Origin: Sandarakinorhabdus sp.
GTDB lineage: Bacteria; Pseudomonadota; Alphaproteobacteria; Sphingomonadales; Sphingomonadaceae
Reading direction: 5' to 3'
Assembly: GCA_020692215.1 (NCBI GenBank)
Contig: JAIMKW010000003.1
Span: forward strand, 171,192-235,191
DNA length: 64,000 bases
The position numbers and the translations under genes are program-made. Under the pieces are notes generated by a model. The model made no database searches, was not told the origin of the DNA, and was given only the letters and a program-made list of their open reading frames with translations. Positions 55,158 to 63,209 of this stretch are shown here, piece after piece (positions within the stretch are counted from its first letter, which is position 1; every line of letters starts with the position of its first letter).

Positions 55158-55814
55158 ATGCGAACGGCCTATTTCCCCCTCGCGAGCCTGCTCCTTCTCG
55201 CACTGACCCTTGTAGGGTTCGGGGACAACCTCTTCACCGATATCGGACAGCCCAGCAACAGCGACCCGAAGTTCGTCGTCCATGGTCTGTTCTGCCTCGC
55301 CTGGATGATGGTGCTCGCGGCGCAGTCGTTTCTGGCGCGGGCTGGAAATCTGCGGACGCATCGCAGGCTCGGTGTCGCTGCGTCGCTGATTGCGGTCGGC
55401 GTGACGCTCAGCACGCTTTATGTCTTCTGGGCGGTCTGGACGGGGTGGGGCGAGATGTCGCCAACAGTCCGGGCCAACCGCCTGCTGCTGCCGAGCTACG
55501 TGGTCTTCGTTCTGCTTGGCTATCGCAATCGATTGCGGCCCGATTGGCACAAGCGGCTGATGCTGGTCAGTACATTCTTCATGATGGGGCCTGTGATCAG
55601 CCGCACATTTCATCCGTTGGCCGTCCCTTTCATGGGCGGGTGGAACGAGAGCCGCATCGAAGCCGCTTTCATTCCCTACTTCGTGCTGCTTTGGATCGGC
55701 CTCTTCGCCTCTCTCTTCGCGCACGACTGGCGCTCAATCGCGCGCGTTCACCAGGTGACGGGATGGGGATTCCTCTGGTTCGGCGCTGTCTGGGCCATCG
55801 TGCTGTCGACCTGA
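55158..55814 (+). CDS. Multi-pass membrane protein of unknown function
   Basis: A 218-residue protein with about seven hydrophobic helices (for example YFPLASLLLLALTLVGF, GLFCLAWMMVLAAQSFLA, YVVFVLLGYRN, FIPYFVLLWIGLFASLF, VTGWGFLWFGAVWAIVL). A His in FVVHGLFCLAW and an RTHRRLG loop recur in this kind of uncharacterised membrane protein. I cannot assign a family. Start at ATG 55158; a GTG at 55122 is in frame and would add 12 residues, but neither has a good ribosome site. It stands alone between thiG and the convergent rppH. Confidence 0.75.
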   Translation: MRTAYFPLASLLLLALTLVGFGDNLFTDIGQPSNSDPKFVVHGLFCLAWMMVLAAQSFLARAGNLRTHRRLGVAASLIAVGVTLSTLYVFWAVWTGWGEMSPTVRANRLLLPSYVVFVLLGYRNRLRPDWHKRLMLVSTFFMMGPVISRTFHPLAVPFMGGWNESRIEAAFIPYFVLLWIGLFASLFAHDWRSIARVHQVTGWGFLWFGAVWAIVLST

Positions 55815-55848
55815 ATCGTGCGAAGCAGGGGCACCTCTGGTCCTCGGT

Positions 55849-56346
55849 TCATCTGATCTTCGGCCCAAGCTCCGCGATCAGCTCTGCGTAAAGATCCCGC
55901 TTGAACGGTACGATCAGGTCCGCGAGGCGGTCGAGCGTGGCCCATTTCCAGGTTCGGAACTCGGCGTGGCCATTGTGGGCGTGCGCCTCCAGGTTCACAT
56001 CCTCGTCAGTGCCCAGGAAGCGCACAGCATACCATTTCTGCCGCTGCCCCCGGTAGCGGCCCTTCCATAGAACCCCCACCAGCTCTGGCGGGAGATCGTA
56101 GGTCAGCCAGTCTGCAGTCTCGGCGATATGCTCGACGAGGTGGGGGAGAACGCCGGTTTCCTCCTCCAGCTCGCGAAGCGCCGCCGTATAGGGCTCTTCG
56201 CCGGGGTCGATCCCGCCCTGCGGCATCTGCCAGGCCTCCACCATGCTGTCGAACCTCTGGCCTACAAAGACCAGGCCCGGGCCTTTGACCAGCATGATGC
56301 CGACGCCGGGGCGGTAGGCCGTGGGTGTGTCTGCCCGGCTGCTCAA
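55849..56346 (-). CDS. rppH: RNA pyrophosphohydrolase RppH
   Basis: RppH removes pyrophosphate from mRNA 5' ends, opening the way to RNase E decay. The 165-residue protein has a complete Nudix box from Gly44 to Val66 ([18 protein letters not shown]). Family hallmarks [10 protein letters not shown] near the start and [13 protein letters not shown] are present, as is EFRTWKWA near the C-terminus. The start is TTG, in a TTGA overlap with the upstream esterase stop; no ATG is available near the homologous N-terminus. Confidence 0.93.
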   Translation of the reverse strand: MSSRADTPTAYRPGVGIMLVKGPGLVFVGQRFDSMVEAWQMPQGGIDPGEEPYTAALRELEEETGVLPHLVEHIAETADWLTYDLPPELVGVLWKGRYRGQRQKWYAVRFLGTDEDVNLEAHAHNGHAEFRTWKWATLDRLADLIVPFKRDLYAELIAELGPKIR

Positions 56347-57266
56347 GCGATGAGCGCCTTCAGGTCGCGCACCTGGCCCTCAAGATCGGCCTGCGCCGAT
56401 GGCAGAGCGCCGCGCAACTGGGCCGAGCCATGCACTTGGCCGGCCGCCTCGCGGAAGATCACCCGGTTGCCGGTGGCGATCAGCTTTCCGGCATAGGCAC
56501 GGCCCTGATCGCGCAGCGGATCGAGCCCGCAGGTGAACACCAGCGCGGGCGGCAGGGCCTCCCAGTCATCCGAAAGCAGCGGCGAGGCGAGCGGGCTTGT
56601 GACGTCGGCGGCGTAATGCTCGCCGAACCACGCCATTGCGGCAGCCGTCAGCAGATAGCCTTCCGCAAACGCCTGCATGGAGCCTTCGGTTTCGGTCATG
56701 TCGACGCCGGGGTAGATCAGCCACTGGGCGGCGACTTTCAGCTCCTTGCGAAGCGCGCGCGCGGCGATGGCCGAAAGATTCCCGCCGGCGGAATCACCGC
56801 AGAAGATCAGCCGCTCTGCCTTGAAGCCCAGCTCTTCGGGGTTGCCGGCAACCCAGCGCGCAGCTGCGAGCGAATCGTCGACAGCGGCTGGATAGCGATG
56901 CTCGGGCGCGAGGCGGTAATCGACCGCGACGACGGGAAACCCTGTCAGCTTCGCGATTTCACCGCACAGGCCATTGTGGCTTTCCAGATCACCGATCACC
57001 CAGCCGCCGCCGTGGAAGAAGACGATGACGGTGCCGTCCGTGCCGGCACCTTCGGGCAGATAGGTGCGCAAGGGGATAGGGTGTGCCGGGCCGGGGATCT
57101 GAATATCCTTTGTGGTGACACCTTCGGGCAGCGGCCGTTCGGCGATGGCGCCCATCTGCAGATACATTGCGCGGGCCTCCTCGGGCGAGACCTCATGCAT
57201 CTGCGGGCCACCGACAGAGACCAGCATGGCAAGCATGTTCTGCACATCTTCACGAATATAAGCCAT
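56343..57266 (-). CDS. Alpha/beta hydrolase of the hormone-sensitive-lipase family
   Basis: A 307-residue esterase. The oxyanion motif HGGGW (in [14 protein letters not shown]) and nucleophile motif GDSAGG are clear, with acid and base residues expected in CGLDPLRDQ and GQVHGS. No signal peptide, so cytosolic. Substrate is unknown; the family commonly acts on short acyl esters. It is upstream of rppH with a 4-base overlap, an unusual partner for an RNA-decay enzyme. The ATG has GGAGGAAAG nearby, supporting the start. Confidence 0.94.
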   Translation of the reverse strand: MAYIREDVQNMLAMLVSVGGPQMHEVSPEEARAMYLQMGAIAERPLPEGVTTKDIQIPGPAHPIPLRTYLPEGAGTDGTVIVFFHGGGWVIGDLESHNGLCGEIAKLTGFPVVAVDYRLAPEHRYPAAVDDSLAAARWVAGNPEELGFKAERLIFCGDSAGGNLSAIAARALRKELKVAAQWLIYPGVDMTETEGSMQAFAEGYLLTAAAMAWFGEHYAADVTSPLASPLLSDDWEALPPALVFTCGLDPLRDQGRAYAGKLIATGNRVIFREAAGQVHGSAQLRGALPSAQADLEGQVRDLKALIA

Positions 57267-57289
57267 TGTCTTTCCTCCGATTATTATTA

Positions 57290-58090
57290 TCAGCTCAGAA
57301 ATTGTTCCATCAGGATCCGGTCATCCAGCGCATATTCCGGGTCGAACAGAAGCTCCAGCCGCCGGGTGAGATCGCTGGTGATCTTCACATGAACGACATC
57401 GCGCACCTCCACCTGGTCTGCCACGGCCGAGACGGGCCTGCGACCGGCCTCGAGGATCCGGAATTCCACGACGGACATGTTTTTCACCAGCGCCCCCTTC
57501 CAGCGGCGCGGGCGAAAAGGGCTCAGCGCGGTGAGCGCAAGCAGATCACAATCCAACGGCAGGATCGGCCCGCCGGCCGAAAGATTATAGGCGGTGGACC
57601 CTGCGGGCGTGGACACCAGTACGCCGTCGCACGAGAGCTCCTCCAGCCGCACCTTGCCATCGATCGAGATCTCGATCTTGGCGGCCTGCCGGGTCTCGCG
57701 CAGCAGCGACACTTCGTTGATGGCGGGCGAAGTGATCGTCTCACCGGCCGACGTGGTTGCTTCCATGGTCAGTGGAGACAGGAAAAAGCTGGTGGCCCTG
57801 GCGACCCGCTGGCCGATATCCTCCGGGCTGTATTCGTTCATCAGGAAGCCGACAGTGCCCTTGTTCATCCCGAACACCGGCTTTGGCCGCTGGGAATGAA
57901 GAACGCGGTGGAGGACAGACAGCATGAAGCCGTCTCCGCCAAGTGCCACCACGGCATCGGCTTCGGTCCGGTCGACAAAATCATGCGCGGCGCGAAGCTC
58001 GATTGCCGCGTCCGCCGCCTGCGGCGTGTTGGACACCACAAGGCCGAGTTTGGGCGTGAACAGGCCGCTCAGGCGGTTTTCGCCCCTCAT
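57290..58090 (-). CDS. nadK: NAD kinase
   Basis: NadK makes NADP from NAD with ATP. The 266-residue protein has the GGDG motif (VVALGGDGFML), GTVGFLMNEY and the second conserved region STPAGSTAYNLSAGGPILP. The C-terminal domain shows SPFRPRRWKGALV. Length is typical of alphaproteobacterial NadK (about 255-260). The reading frame starts at 58090 (MRGENRLSG); a later start cannot be excluded. It lies 23 bases before the esterase start and 30 bases after the moaA stop on the same strand. Confidence 0.95.
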   Translation of the reverse strand: MRGENRLSGLFTPKLGLVVSNTPQAADAAIELRAAHDFVDRTEADAVVALGGDGFMLSVLHRVLHSQRPKPVFGMNKGTVGFLMNEYSPEDIGQRVARATSFFLSPLTMEATTSAGETITSPAINEVSLLRETRQAAKIEISIDGKVRLEELSCDGVLVSTPAGSTAYNLSAGGPILPLDCDLLALTALSPFRPRRWKGALVKNMSVVEFRILEAGRRPVSAVADQVEVRDVVHVKITSDLTRRLELLFDPEYALDDRILMEQFLS

Positions 58091-58120
58091 GCCGCCCCGC
58101 CCCTCATGCCAACGCGCCCA

Positions 58121-59119
58121 TCAGCCACCTGTCATCGACATGTGGCGGCCGACCGCCGGGTCTGCATCCCGCCGCTCGATCTGGAAATCATGCCCCTTGG
58201 GCTTCAGCCGCATCGCCGTATCCAGCGCTGCATCCAGCGCTGCGGGCCCGCCGGTGCGCAGCAGGTCGCGCAGCTCCACCCGATCTTCCTGGCCAAGGCA
58301 CATGAACAGCGTTCCCGTCGCTGTCACCCGTACCCGGTTGCAGCTTTCGCAGAAATTGTGGGTGAGGGGTGTGATGAAGCCCAGCTTCTGCCCCGTCTCC
58401 GCCACCCGCACATAGCGCGCCGGGCCGCCGGTGCGCTCGGAAAGATCGTGCAGTGTCAGCCGCGCCTCCAGCCCGCGCCGCACCTCGGAGAGTGGCAGAT
58501 AGCGATCGGTCCGGTCCTCCTCGATCAGCCCAAGCGGCATCGTCTCGATGAAGGTCAGGTCGAAACCCTGCTCCGCCGCCCAGGCCATCATTTCAGGAAT
58601 CTCGTCCTCGTTCAGGCCCTTCAACGCCACCATGTTCAGCTTCACCCGAAGCCCCGCCGCCTTCGCCGCCGCGATCCCCTCCAGCACCGGCGCCAGATCA
58701 CCCTTGCGCGTGATCTGCCGGAACAGCGCCGGGTCCAGCGTGTCCAGGCTCACATTCACCCGCCGCACCCCCGCTGCAAACAGGCCCTCCGCAAAGCGCA
58801 CCAGCTGGCTGCCGTTGGTGGTGAGCGTCAGCTCATCGAGGCCTGCCCCGATGTGGCGCGAAAGCCCCTGCACCAGCTCCAGAAATCCCTTGCGCACCAA
58901 AGGCTCGCCACCCGTAAGCCGGATCCGGTTCACACCGCGCGCCACAAAGGCCGAAGCGATCTGGTCCAGCTCCTCCAGCGTCAGCACATCGCGCTTGGGC
59001 AGAAACGCCATGTCCAGCGGCATGCAATAAGAACAGCGGAAATCACATCGATCGGTTACCGACAGCCGAACATAGCTCACCCGCCGCCCGAAGCCGTCTA
59101 TAAGGGGTCGCATTGCCAT
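58121..59119 (-). CDS. moaA: GTP 3',8-cyclase MoaA
   Basis: MoaA is a radical-SAM enzyme that starts molybdenum cofactor synthesis from GTP. The N-terminal cluster is Cys25, Cys29 and Cys32 (CDFRCSYC), followed by the SAM region [12 protein letters not shown]. The second cluster, which binds GTP, is in [15 protein letters not shown] and the later Cys in FMCLGQED. The family C-terminus normally ends in GG, and here it is MSMTGG. The 332-residue length is normal. It connects with the mocA and moeA-like genes at 41-43 kb. A 20-bp inverted repeat lies upstream. Confidence 0.97.
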   Translation of the reverse strand: MAMRPLIDGFGRRVSYVRLSVTDRCDFRCSYCMPLDMAFLPKRDVLTLEELDQIASAFVARGVNRIRLTGGEPLVRKGFLELVQGLSRHIGAGLDELTLTTNGSQLVRFAEGLFAAGVRRVNVSLDTLDPALFRQITRKGDLAPVLEGIAAAKAAGLRVKLNMVALKGLNEDEIPEMMAWAAEQGFDLTFIETMPLGLIEEDRTDRYLPLSEVRRGLEARLTLHDLSERTGGPARYVRVAETGQKLGFITPLTHNFCESCNRVRVTATGTLFMCLGQEDRVELRDLLRTGGPAALDAALDTAMRLKPKGHDFQIERRDADPAVGRHMSMTGG

Positions 59120-59195
59120 GGGAGGTTTCTAGGCGCTCGGGCACAGAAGCACAAAGGCGGAAAAAGGGGAGGGGCCTTGCACAGGAAATCGACGT

Positions 59196-59267
59196 TCCGG
59201 CGGGAAGGGGCATGGTGCGCCTGCACCCACGGTTATGGGCGGGGACGCCATGCCCCTTCCCGCCGGA
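59196..59267. repeat. 20-bp perfect inverted repeat with 32-base loop
   Basis: Arms at 59196-59215 and 59248-59267 are exactly complementary over 20 bases. The element fills most of the gap between coq7 and moaA on the minus strand. It could be a strong transcription terminator for coq7 or a REP-like palindrome; no T-run follows on either strand. Confidence 0.8.
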
Positions 59268-59282
59268 GGCTGAAAGACTGCC

Positions 59283-59813
59283 TCAAATCTTCTCGGACAA
59301 TCGGATAGCAGCCCGGCACCCAGCCCTGATCACCGCCGACACCAGCGGGTAGGCCACGGCCTGCTCGGCGCCGTGGGCCAGTGCTGTTTCCTTGTGCTCC
59401 AGTTCCTCGGCCTGGAATTCGGTGATAAGGCCTTCCAGTTCCGGATCGTCGCCTTGCAACTGGTTGCGCTGTTCCTGGTAGTGGCGGTCGATTTCGGTTT
59501 CGACGGCCGCTGTCACGGCCATGGCGGCCTTCGGGCCGGCGAGTGCGGACAGCGCACCCAGTGCAAAGCCTGCGCTGTGCCATAGCGGCATGAGCAGGGT
59601 GGGGCGGACGCGGCGTTCGCGGATGAGGCGATCGAATGTGATGAGGTGCTTTTCCTCCTGCGCGGCCATGCGGGTGATTTCGCCCGAGACGGTGCTGCGG
59701 TTGCCCATCACGGCCAGTTGCCCGGCGTAGATGCGGGCGGCGCCATATTCGCCGGCGTGGTCCACGCGGATCATGGATTTTGTGTCTGGAATTGGGTCTC
59801 CGGCCATTCGCAT
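59283..59813 (-). CDS. coq7: Demethoxyubiquinone hydroxylase, Coq7 family
   Basis: A 176-residue di-iron hydroxylase of the Coq7/UbiF-replacing family, which adds the C6 hydroxyl in ubiquinone synthesis. Iron ligands are suggested in VDHAGEYGAARIY, QEEKHLITFDRL, TEIDRHYQEQ and EELEHKETALAHGAE, giving the E, ExxH, E, ExxH pattern. The C-terminus IRLSEKI is typical. Downstream is the inverted repeat; upstream dsbB stops one base before the ATG (TGATATG). Confidence 0.94.
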   Translation of the reverse strand: MRMAGDPIPDTKSMIRVDHAGEYGAARIYAGQLAVMGNRSTVSGEITRMAAQEEKHLITFDRLIRERRVRPTLLMPLWHSAGFALGALSALAGPKAAMAVTAAVETEIDRHYQEQRNQLQGDDPELEGLITEFQAEELEHKETALAHGAEQAVAYPLVSAVIRAGCRAAIRLSEKI

Positions 59814-59814
59814 A

Positions 59815-60288
59815 TCAGGTCTCGCTTTTCTTGCGCATCAGCAGGGCGGCGGCCGTGATTGCCGACAGGCCCGAGATCAGCGCATTCCATCCTGCCATGG
59901 AAACGCCCAGCAGGCTCCATGGGATTTGGTCGCAGCGCACCAGGGGCGCATTCATCAGGCTGTCCAGCAGTTCGCCGGTGCTCAGCCCTGCAGATGGCGG
60001 CGCGGTGCAGGCGGTGATGCCCGGCCACCATTTCAGCTCTACGCCGGCGTGGAACAGGCCAAGCCCGGCGGAGACAAACATGGCGAGGATGGCGAGGGCT
60101 GCAAGCGCGCGGCTGCCCGACAGGAAGGCTGGAAGCGCTGCGGCCAGTACGGCAAGATGAGCGTAGCGCTGCCAAAAGCACATCTCGCACGGCGGCAGGC
60201 CGCCGATATGCTGGAACGCCAGCGCGCCCAGAAGAAGCGCGCCGGAAACGGCGAAGAGGAAGAGCGGAGCCTGCCGCGCGCCCGTCAT
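59815..60288 (-). CDS. dsbB: Disulfide bond formation protein DsbB
   Basis: DsbB reoxidises DsbA with quinone in the inner membrane. The 157-residue protein has four helices, the first cysteine pair Cys34-Cys37 (PPCEMCFWQR) and the second pair Cys94 and Cys119 (TACTAPP and VRCDQIPW). These are the family's periplasmic pairs, and the QR after the first pair is the quinone-contact region. It is cotranscribed with coq7, one base apart, which links a quinone-using enzyme with a quinone-making one. Confidence 0.94.
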   Translation of the reverse strand: MTGARQAPLFLFAVSGALLLGALAFQHIGGLPPCEMCFWQRYAHLAVLAAALPAFLSGSRALAALAILAMFVSAGLGLFHAGVELKWWPGITACTAPPSAGLSTGELLDSLMNAPLVRCDQIPWSLLGVSMAGWNALISGLSAITAAALLMRKKSET

Positions 60289-60334
60289 CGTTGTTCGGTC
60301 ATCGTTGGTCCGTCATCGTGTGCCCGGCATCCGG

Positions 60335-61705
60335 TCAGCGCGAATCGGCTTGCGCCACCTGCGCCTTTGGAAGCGGGGCAGGGCCCAGGCGCGCGATCAT
60401 CTTCACAGCATAATCGAGCTGGTAGTCGGTTATGCCTTGCTTCTTCAGTTCGTCGGCTGTCAGCTTGAAGCGCGGGTCGGGCTTGCCGTCGTCCTCGATC
60501 AGCTTGTCGTCGGCTTTCTTCTCGGCAACCAGGTGGTTGCGAAGATCGGCTTCGCGCAGGCGCGGGCGTTCGTTGCGGGTCGGGTCTGTCAGTTGCGGCA
60601 CCACGATGTCGGGCTCGATCCCGGCTTCCTGCACCGATTTGCCGGCAGGGGTGTAATAGCGCGCAGTGGTAAGGCGGAGGCCCGTTTCAGGGCCGAGCGG
60701 AATGAGAGTCTGCACGCTGCCCTTGCCGAAGCTGCGCTGTCCGATGACGATGGCGCGCTTCTGATCCTGCAGCGCGCCGGCGACGATTTCAGCGGCCGAA
60801 GCCGAGCCTTCATCCACCAGCACCACAATCGGCTTGCCGCCGCTGAGATCGGTTGCACGGGCATAATAGCGCTCGATATCGGCCTTGGTGCGGCCGCGCT
60901 GCGATACGATTTCCCCCCGTTCGAGGAAGGTGTCGGTCACGTCGATCGCCTGGTCCAGCAGGCCGCCGGGGTTGGAGCGCAGATCGATAACATAGCCGGC
61001 AAGATCGGGGCCGATCTGCCCGGCGAGCGTGGTGACGCCCAGCCGGGTTGCCTCGCCGGTCTGCCGGTTGAACGAGGCGATGCGGATGACGCCGACATTG
61101 CCTCTGGCTTCCCAGCGGACCGGGCGGATCTTGATGACTTCGCGGGTCAGCTCGAAGTTCAATGGCTTGGGCTGGCCGGGGCGAACAACGGTGAGCTTGA
61201 TCTTGCTGCCGGGCTTGCCGCGCATCTTGTCGACCGCTTCGTTCAGCGTGGAGCCGAAGATCAGCGTGTCATCGAGGTGGGTGATATAATCGCCCGATTT
61301 GATGCCGGCGCGGGCTGCCGGCGTCTCGTCGGTGGGGGCCACCACGCGCACGGCGCCATCTTCCGAGGAAACAGTGAGGCCGAGGCCGCCATATTCGCCG
61401 TCGGTCTGCGAGCGCATGGCCTCGCTGTCGCGGGCATCGAGATAGGAAGAATGTGGATCGAGGCTGGCGAGCATGCCGTTGATGGCGCCCTCGATCAGCG
61501 TCTTGTCATCCACCTGATCGACATAGGTTTCGCGCACCTTCAGGAACACATCCATCAAGGTGTCGAGTTCGCGCCATGTCTCGTTGCCGCGCGCGGCGTT
61601 GACGGCTGTCGGCGCGGTCAGCGCGACGAGCGCACCGGCGGACGCAGCGATCAATGTATGGGCAATCGGTTTCATCGGCGGAGCCTTGTGGTGATGAGTC
61701 GTCAT
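60335..61705 (-). CDS. ctpA: Carboxyl-terminal processing protease (S41 family)
   Basis: An exported protease that trims or degrades periplasmic proteins, often controlling peptidoglycan hydrolases. The 456-residue protein has a signal sequence (about 15-37, VNAA), a CTP N-domain, a PDZ domain (about 100-180, RAGIKSGDYITHLDD), and the catalytic domain with the serine in VDEGSASAAEIVAG and the lysine in GQRSFGKGSVQ. A charged tail (about 405-456) follows. The ATG at 61705 or an internal ATG ten codons on can serve as start. It is downstream of rlmH by 62 bases. Confidence 0.93.
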   Translation of the reverse strand: MTTHHHKAPPMKPIAHTLIAASAGALVALTAPTAVNAARGNETWRELDTLMDVFLKVRETYVDQVDDKTLIEGAINGMLASLDPHSSYLDARDSEAMRSQTDGEYGGLGLTVSSEDGAVRVVAPTDETPAARAGIKSGDYITHLDDTLIFGSTLNEAVDKMRGKPGSKIKLTVVRPGQPKPLNFELTREVIKIRPVRWEARGNVGVIRIASFNRQTGEATRLGVTTLAGQIGPDLAGYVIDLRSNPGGLLDQAIDVTDTFLERGEIVSQRGRTKADIERYYARATDLSGGKPIVVLVDEGSASAAEIVAGALQDQKRAIVIGQRSFGKGSVQTLIPLGPETGLRLTTARYYTPAGKSVQEAGIEPDIVVPQLTDPTRNERPRLREADLRNHLVAEKKADDKLIEDDGKPDPRFKLTADELKKQGITDYQLDYAVKMIARLGPAPLPKAQVAQADSR

Positions 61706-61767
61706 GATGACATATGAGCTTAGCAGCTTGAACGCGGCATGAAAGCGCGTCTTGGCGGCCCGGCCCC

Positions 61768-62184
61768 CTATTCGCGATGATAGGGATGGCCTTGCAGGAT
61801 GGAAACGGCGCGGAACAGCTGTTCGGCCAGCATGGCGCGCGCCAGCAAATGCGGCCAGGTGGCGGGGCCGAATGCGATCACGAGGTCTGCGCTTTCGCGC
61901 GTGGCGGCGGTATGGCCATCAGCCGGGCCCAGCAAAAAGCGGGTTTCGCGGATGCCATTGTCGCGCCATTGCCCCAGCCGCGCCGCAAAGTCCTGGCTTG
62001 GCAGTGCCTTGCCGCGCTCGTCCAGAACAACGGTTCGGCTGCCGGATTGCGGCGGCGGAAAAGCTGCGCCTTCCGCCAGTTCCGATATCTGCGTCGGCCA
62101 GGAGATGCGCTTGAGATACCGCTCCACAAGCTCGGCCTCGGGCCCACGGCCCGCTTTCCCATGGGCCAGGATATGCAGCTTCAG
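61768..62184 (-). CDS. rlmH: 23S rRNA (pseudouridine1915-N3)-methyltransferase RlmH
   Basis: RlmH methylates pseudouridine 1915 of 23S rRNA near the decoding centre. The SPOUT-fold protein ends in the hallmark ILQGHPYHRE and has FLLGPADGH in the SAM region. The homologous N-terminus KLHILAHGKAGRGPEAELVE is preceded by CTG, which overlaps the rsfS stop as CTGA, exactly where other pairs here have ATGA or TTGA. No ATG, GTG or TTG lies near; the closest GTG would add about 15 unrelated residues. A CTG start is therefore inferred, giving 138 residues. Confidence 0.9.
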   Translation of the reverse strand: MKLHILAHGKAGRGPEAELVERYLKRISWPTQISELAEGAAFPPPQSGSRTVVLDERGKALPSQDFAARLGQWRDNGIRETRFLLGPADGHTAATRESADLVIAFGPATWPHLLARAMLAEQLFRAVSILQGHPYHRE

Positions 62185-62558
62185 GGGGCGGCATCCGGAG
62201 CGCGTTGGGGTACGCCATCTGAATCGAAGGCCCACATCTTTTCCAGCGCATAGAATTGGCGGACTTCGGGACGGAACAGGTGAACGATCACGTCCTTTGC
62301 ATCGATCAGCACCCAATCTGCCGATGCGAGGCCTTCGATACGGACACTGCGGCCCAGCTTCTGCTTGCACTCGGCCTCGATCCGCTGGGCAAGCGCTGCA
62401 ACCTGCCTGGTCGAGCGGCCGGTTGCGATCATCATATAATCGGCAATCGCGCTCTTTCCGGCCAGCGGGATTTCCACGATGTCTTCTGCCTGGCCGTCTT
62501 CAAGGCACTGCTGGATCAGGGCGCGCAGCGCTTCCACATTCGCGTCAACGTCGGTCAA
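62181..62558 (-). CDS. rsfS: Ribosome silencing factor RsfS
   Basis: RsfS binds ribosomal protein uL14 and blocks subunit joining in poor growth. The 125-residue protein has the family motifs LAGKSAIADYMMIATGRSTRQVAAL and ADWVLIDAKDVIVHLFRPEVRQFYALEKMW (given here in overlapping parts only by region). The start is a TTG in a TTGA overlap with the nadD stop. The nadD-rsfS-rlmH order is widely conserved in bacteria. The C-terminal DSDGVPQRAPDAAP tail is disordered. Confidence 0.94.
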   Translation of the reverse strand: MTDVDANVEALRALIQQCLEDGQAEDIVEIPLAGKSAIADYMMIATGRSTRQVAALAQRIEAECKQKLGRSVRIEGLASADWVLIDAKDVIVHLFRPEVRQFYALEKMWAFDSDGVPQRAPDAAP

Positions 62559-63196
62559 TCTGCTTGTTCCTGTAATTTGAGGATATCTGATTTGAGGATA
62601 TCTGATTTGAGGACTTGCTCGGCCCAGCCGGGATCATTCTGGCGGATTGCAGTCGCCGACTGCGGGTCGAGCCCCAGGTTCACCATCGTGATTGCAGGCA
62701 GGTGCCAGGTCCTCCATCCGGCCGGATTGTTGCGGCGAAACCGCCGGAGCCAGCCCATGGCCGGGGCAAACTGACTACGCCCAGCATAGTGTGGACGGGC
62801 CATCACCACAATCGGCACGTTGCGCGAAATCTCCCGCCAGGCGGCCCAGCGGTGAAATTGCAGCAGATTGTCGGCTCCCATCAACCAGATGAAGCGAACC
62901 TGGGGATAGCGCGCCTTCAGCGCCGCGATGCTATCCACGGTCATCTGGGTTCCCAACTCCTGCTCGATCGCCGTCACGCGGATTCGCGGGTGGCGGGCCA
63001 TGGCGCGGGCCGAGGCGAGTCGCGCGCGAAGCGATGCCATGCCCGCCACCGGCTTCAGCGGGTTCTGCGGCGAAACCATCCACCACACTTCGTCCAGCTT
63101 CAGCCGGCGCATCGCCTCCAGGCTCATCCGGCGGTGGCCGCTGTGGGCCGGGTTGAACGAGCCGCCGAGCAGGCCCACCGAAAAGCCCTTCTTCAA
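62555..63196 (-). CDS. nadD: Nicotinate-nucleotide adenylyltransferase
   Basis: NadD joins nicotinate mononucleotide and ATP to make deamido-NAD. The GSFNPAHSGH motif (about 12-21) and WLMGADNLLQFHRWAAWREI are typical. The start is uncertain: a TTG at 63196 (LKKGFSVGLLGGSF), 14 bases after the proA stop, gives about 213 residues and keeps the nucleotide motif at the right place. The C-terminus holds an odd tandem repeat, KSDILKSDILK, made by a 15-bp DNA duplication, before the stop. Confidence 0.93.
   Translation of the reverse strand: MKKGFSVGLLGGSFNPAHSGHRRMSLEAMRRLKLDEVWWMVSPQNPLKPVAGMASLRARLASARAMARHPRIRVTAIEQELGTQMTVDSIAALKARYPQVRFIWLMGADNLLQFHRWAAWREISRNVPIVVMARPHYAGRSQFAPAMGWLRRFRRNNPAGWRTWHLPAITMVNLGLDPQSATAIRQNDPGWAEQVLKSDILKSDILKLQEQAD
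62575..62615 (-). repeat. 15-bp tandem repeat in the nadD 3' end
   Basis: The unit ATTTGAGGATATCTG (plus-strand view) occurs at 62575-62589 and 62590-62604, with a partial third copy from 62605. It encodes SDILK twice and so keeps the frame. NadD homologues normally lack this tail repeat as far as I know. Confidence 0.9.
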
Positions 63197-63209
63197 GCGC
63201 GTCCAGCCT

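Noticed and set aside
59196..59267. Terminal inverted repeats of an insertion element
   Set aside because: Only 32 bases lie between the arms and there are no target duplications or transposase, so it is a palindrome rather than an IS or MITE.
57167..59308. 713-codon open frame on the + strand
   Set aside because: Antisense shadow of nadK and moaA, rich in His/Arg/Gln/Pro with no domain.
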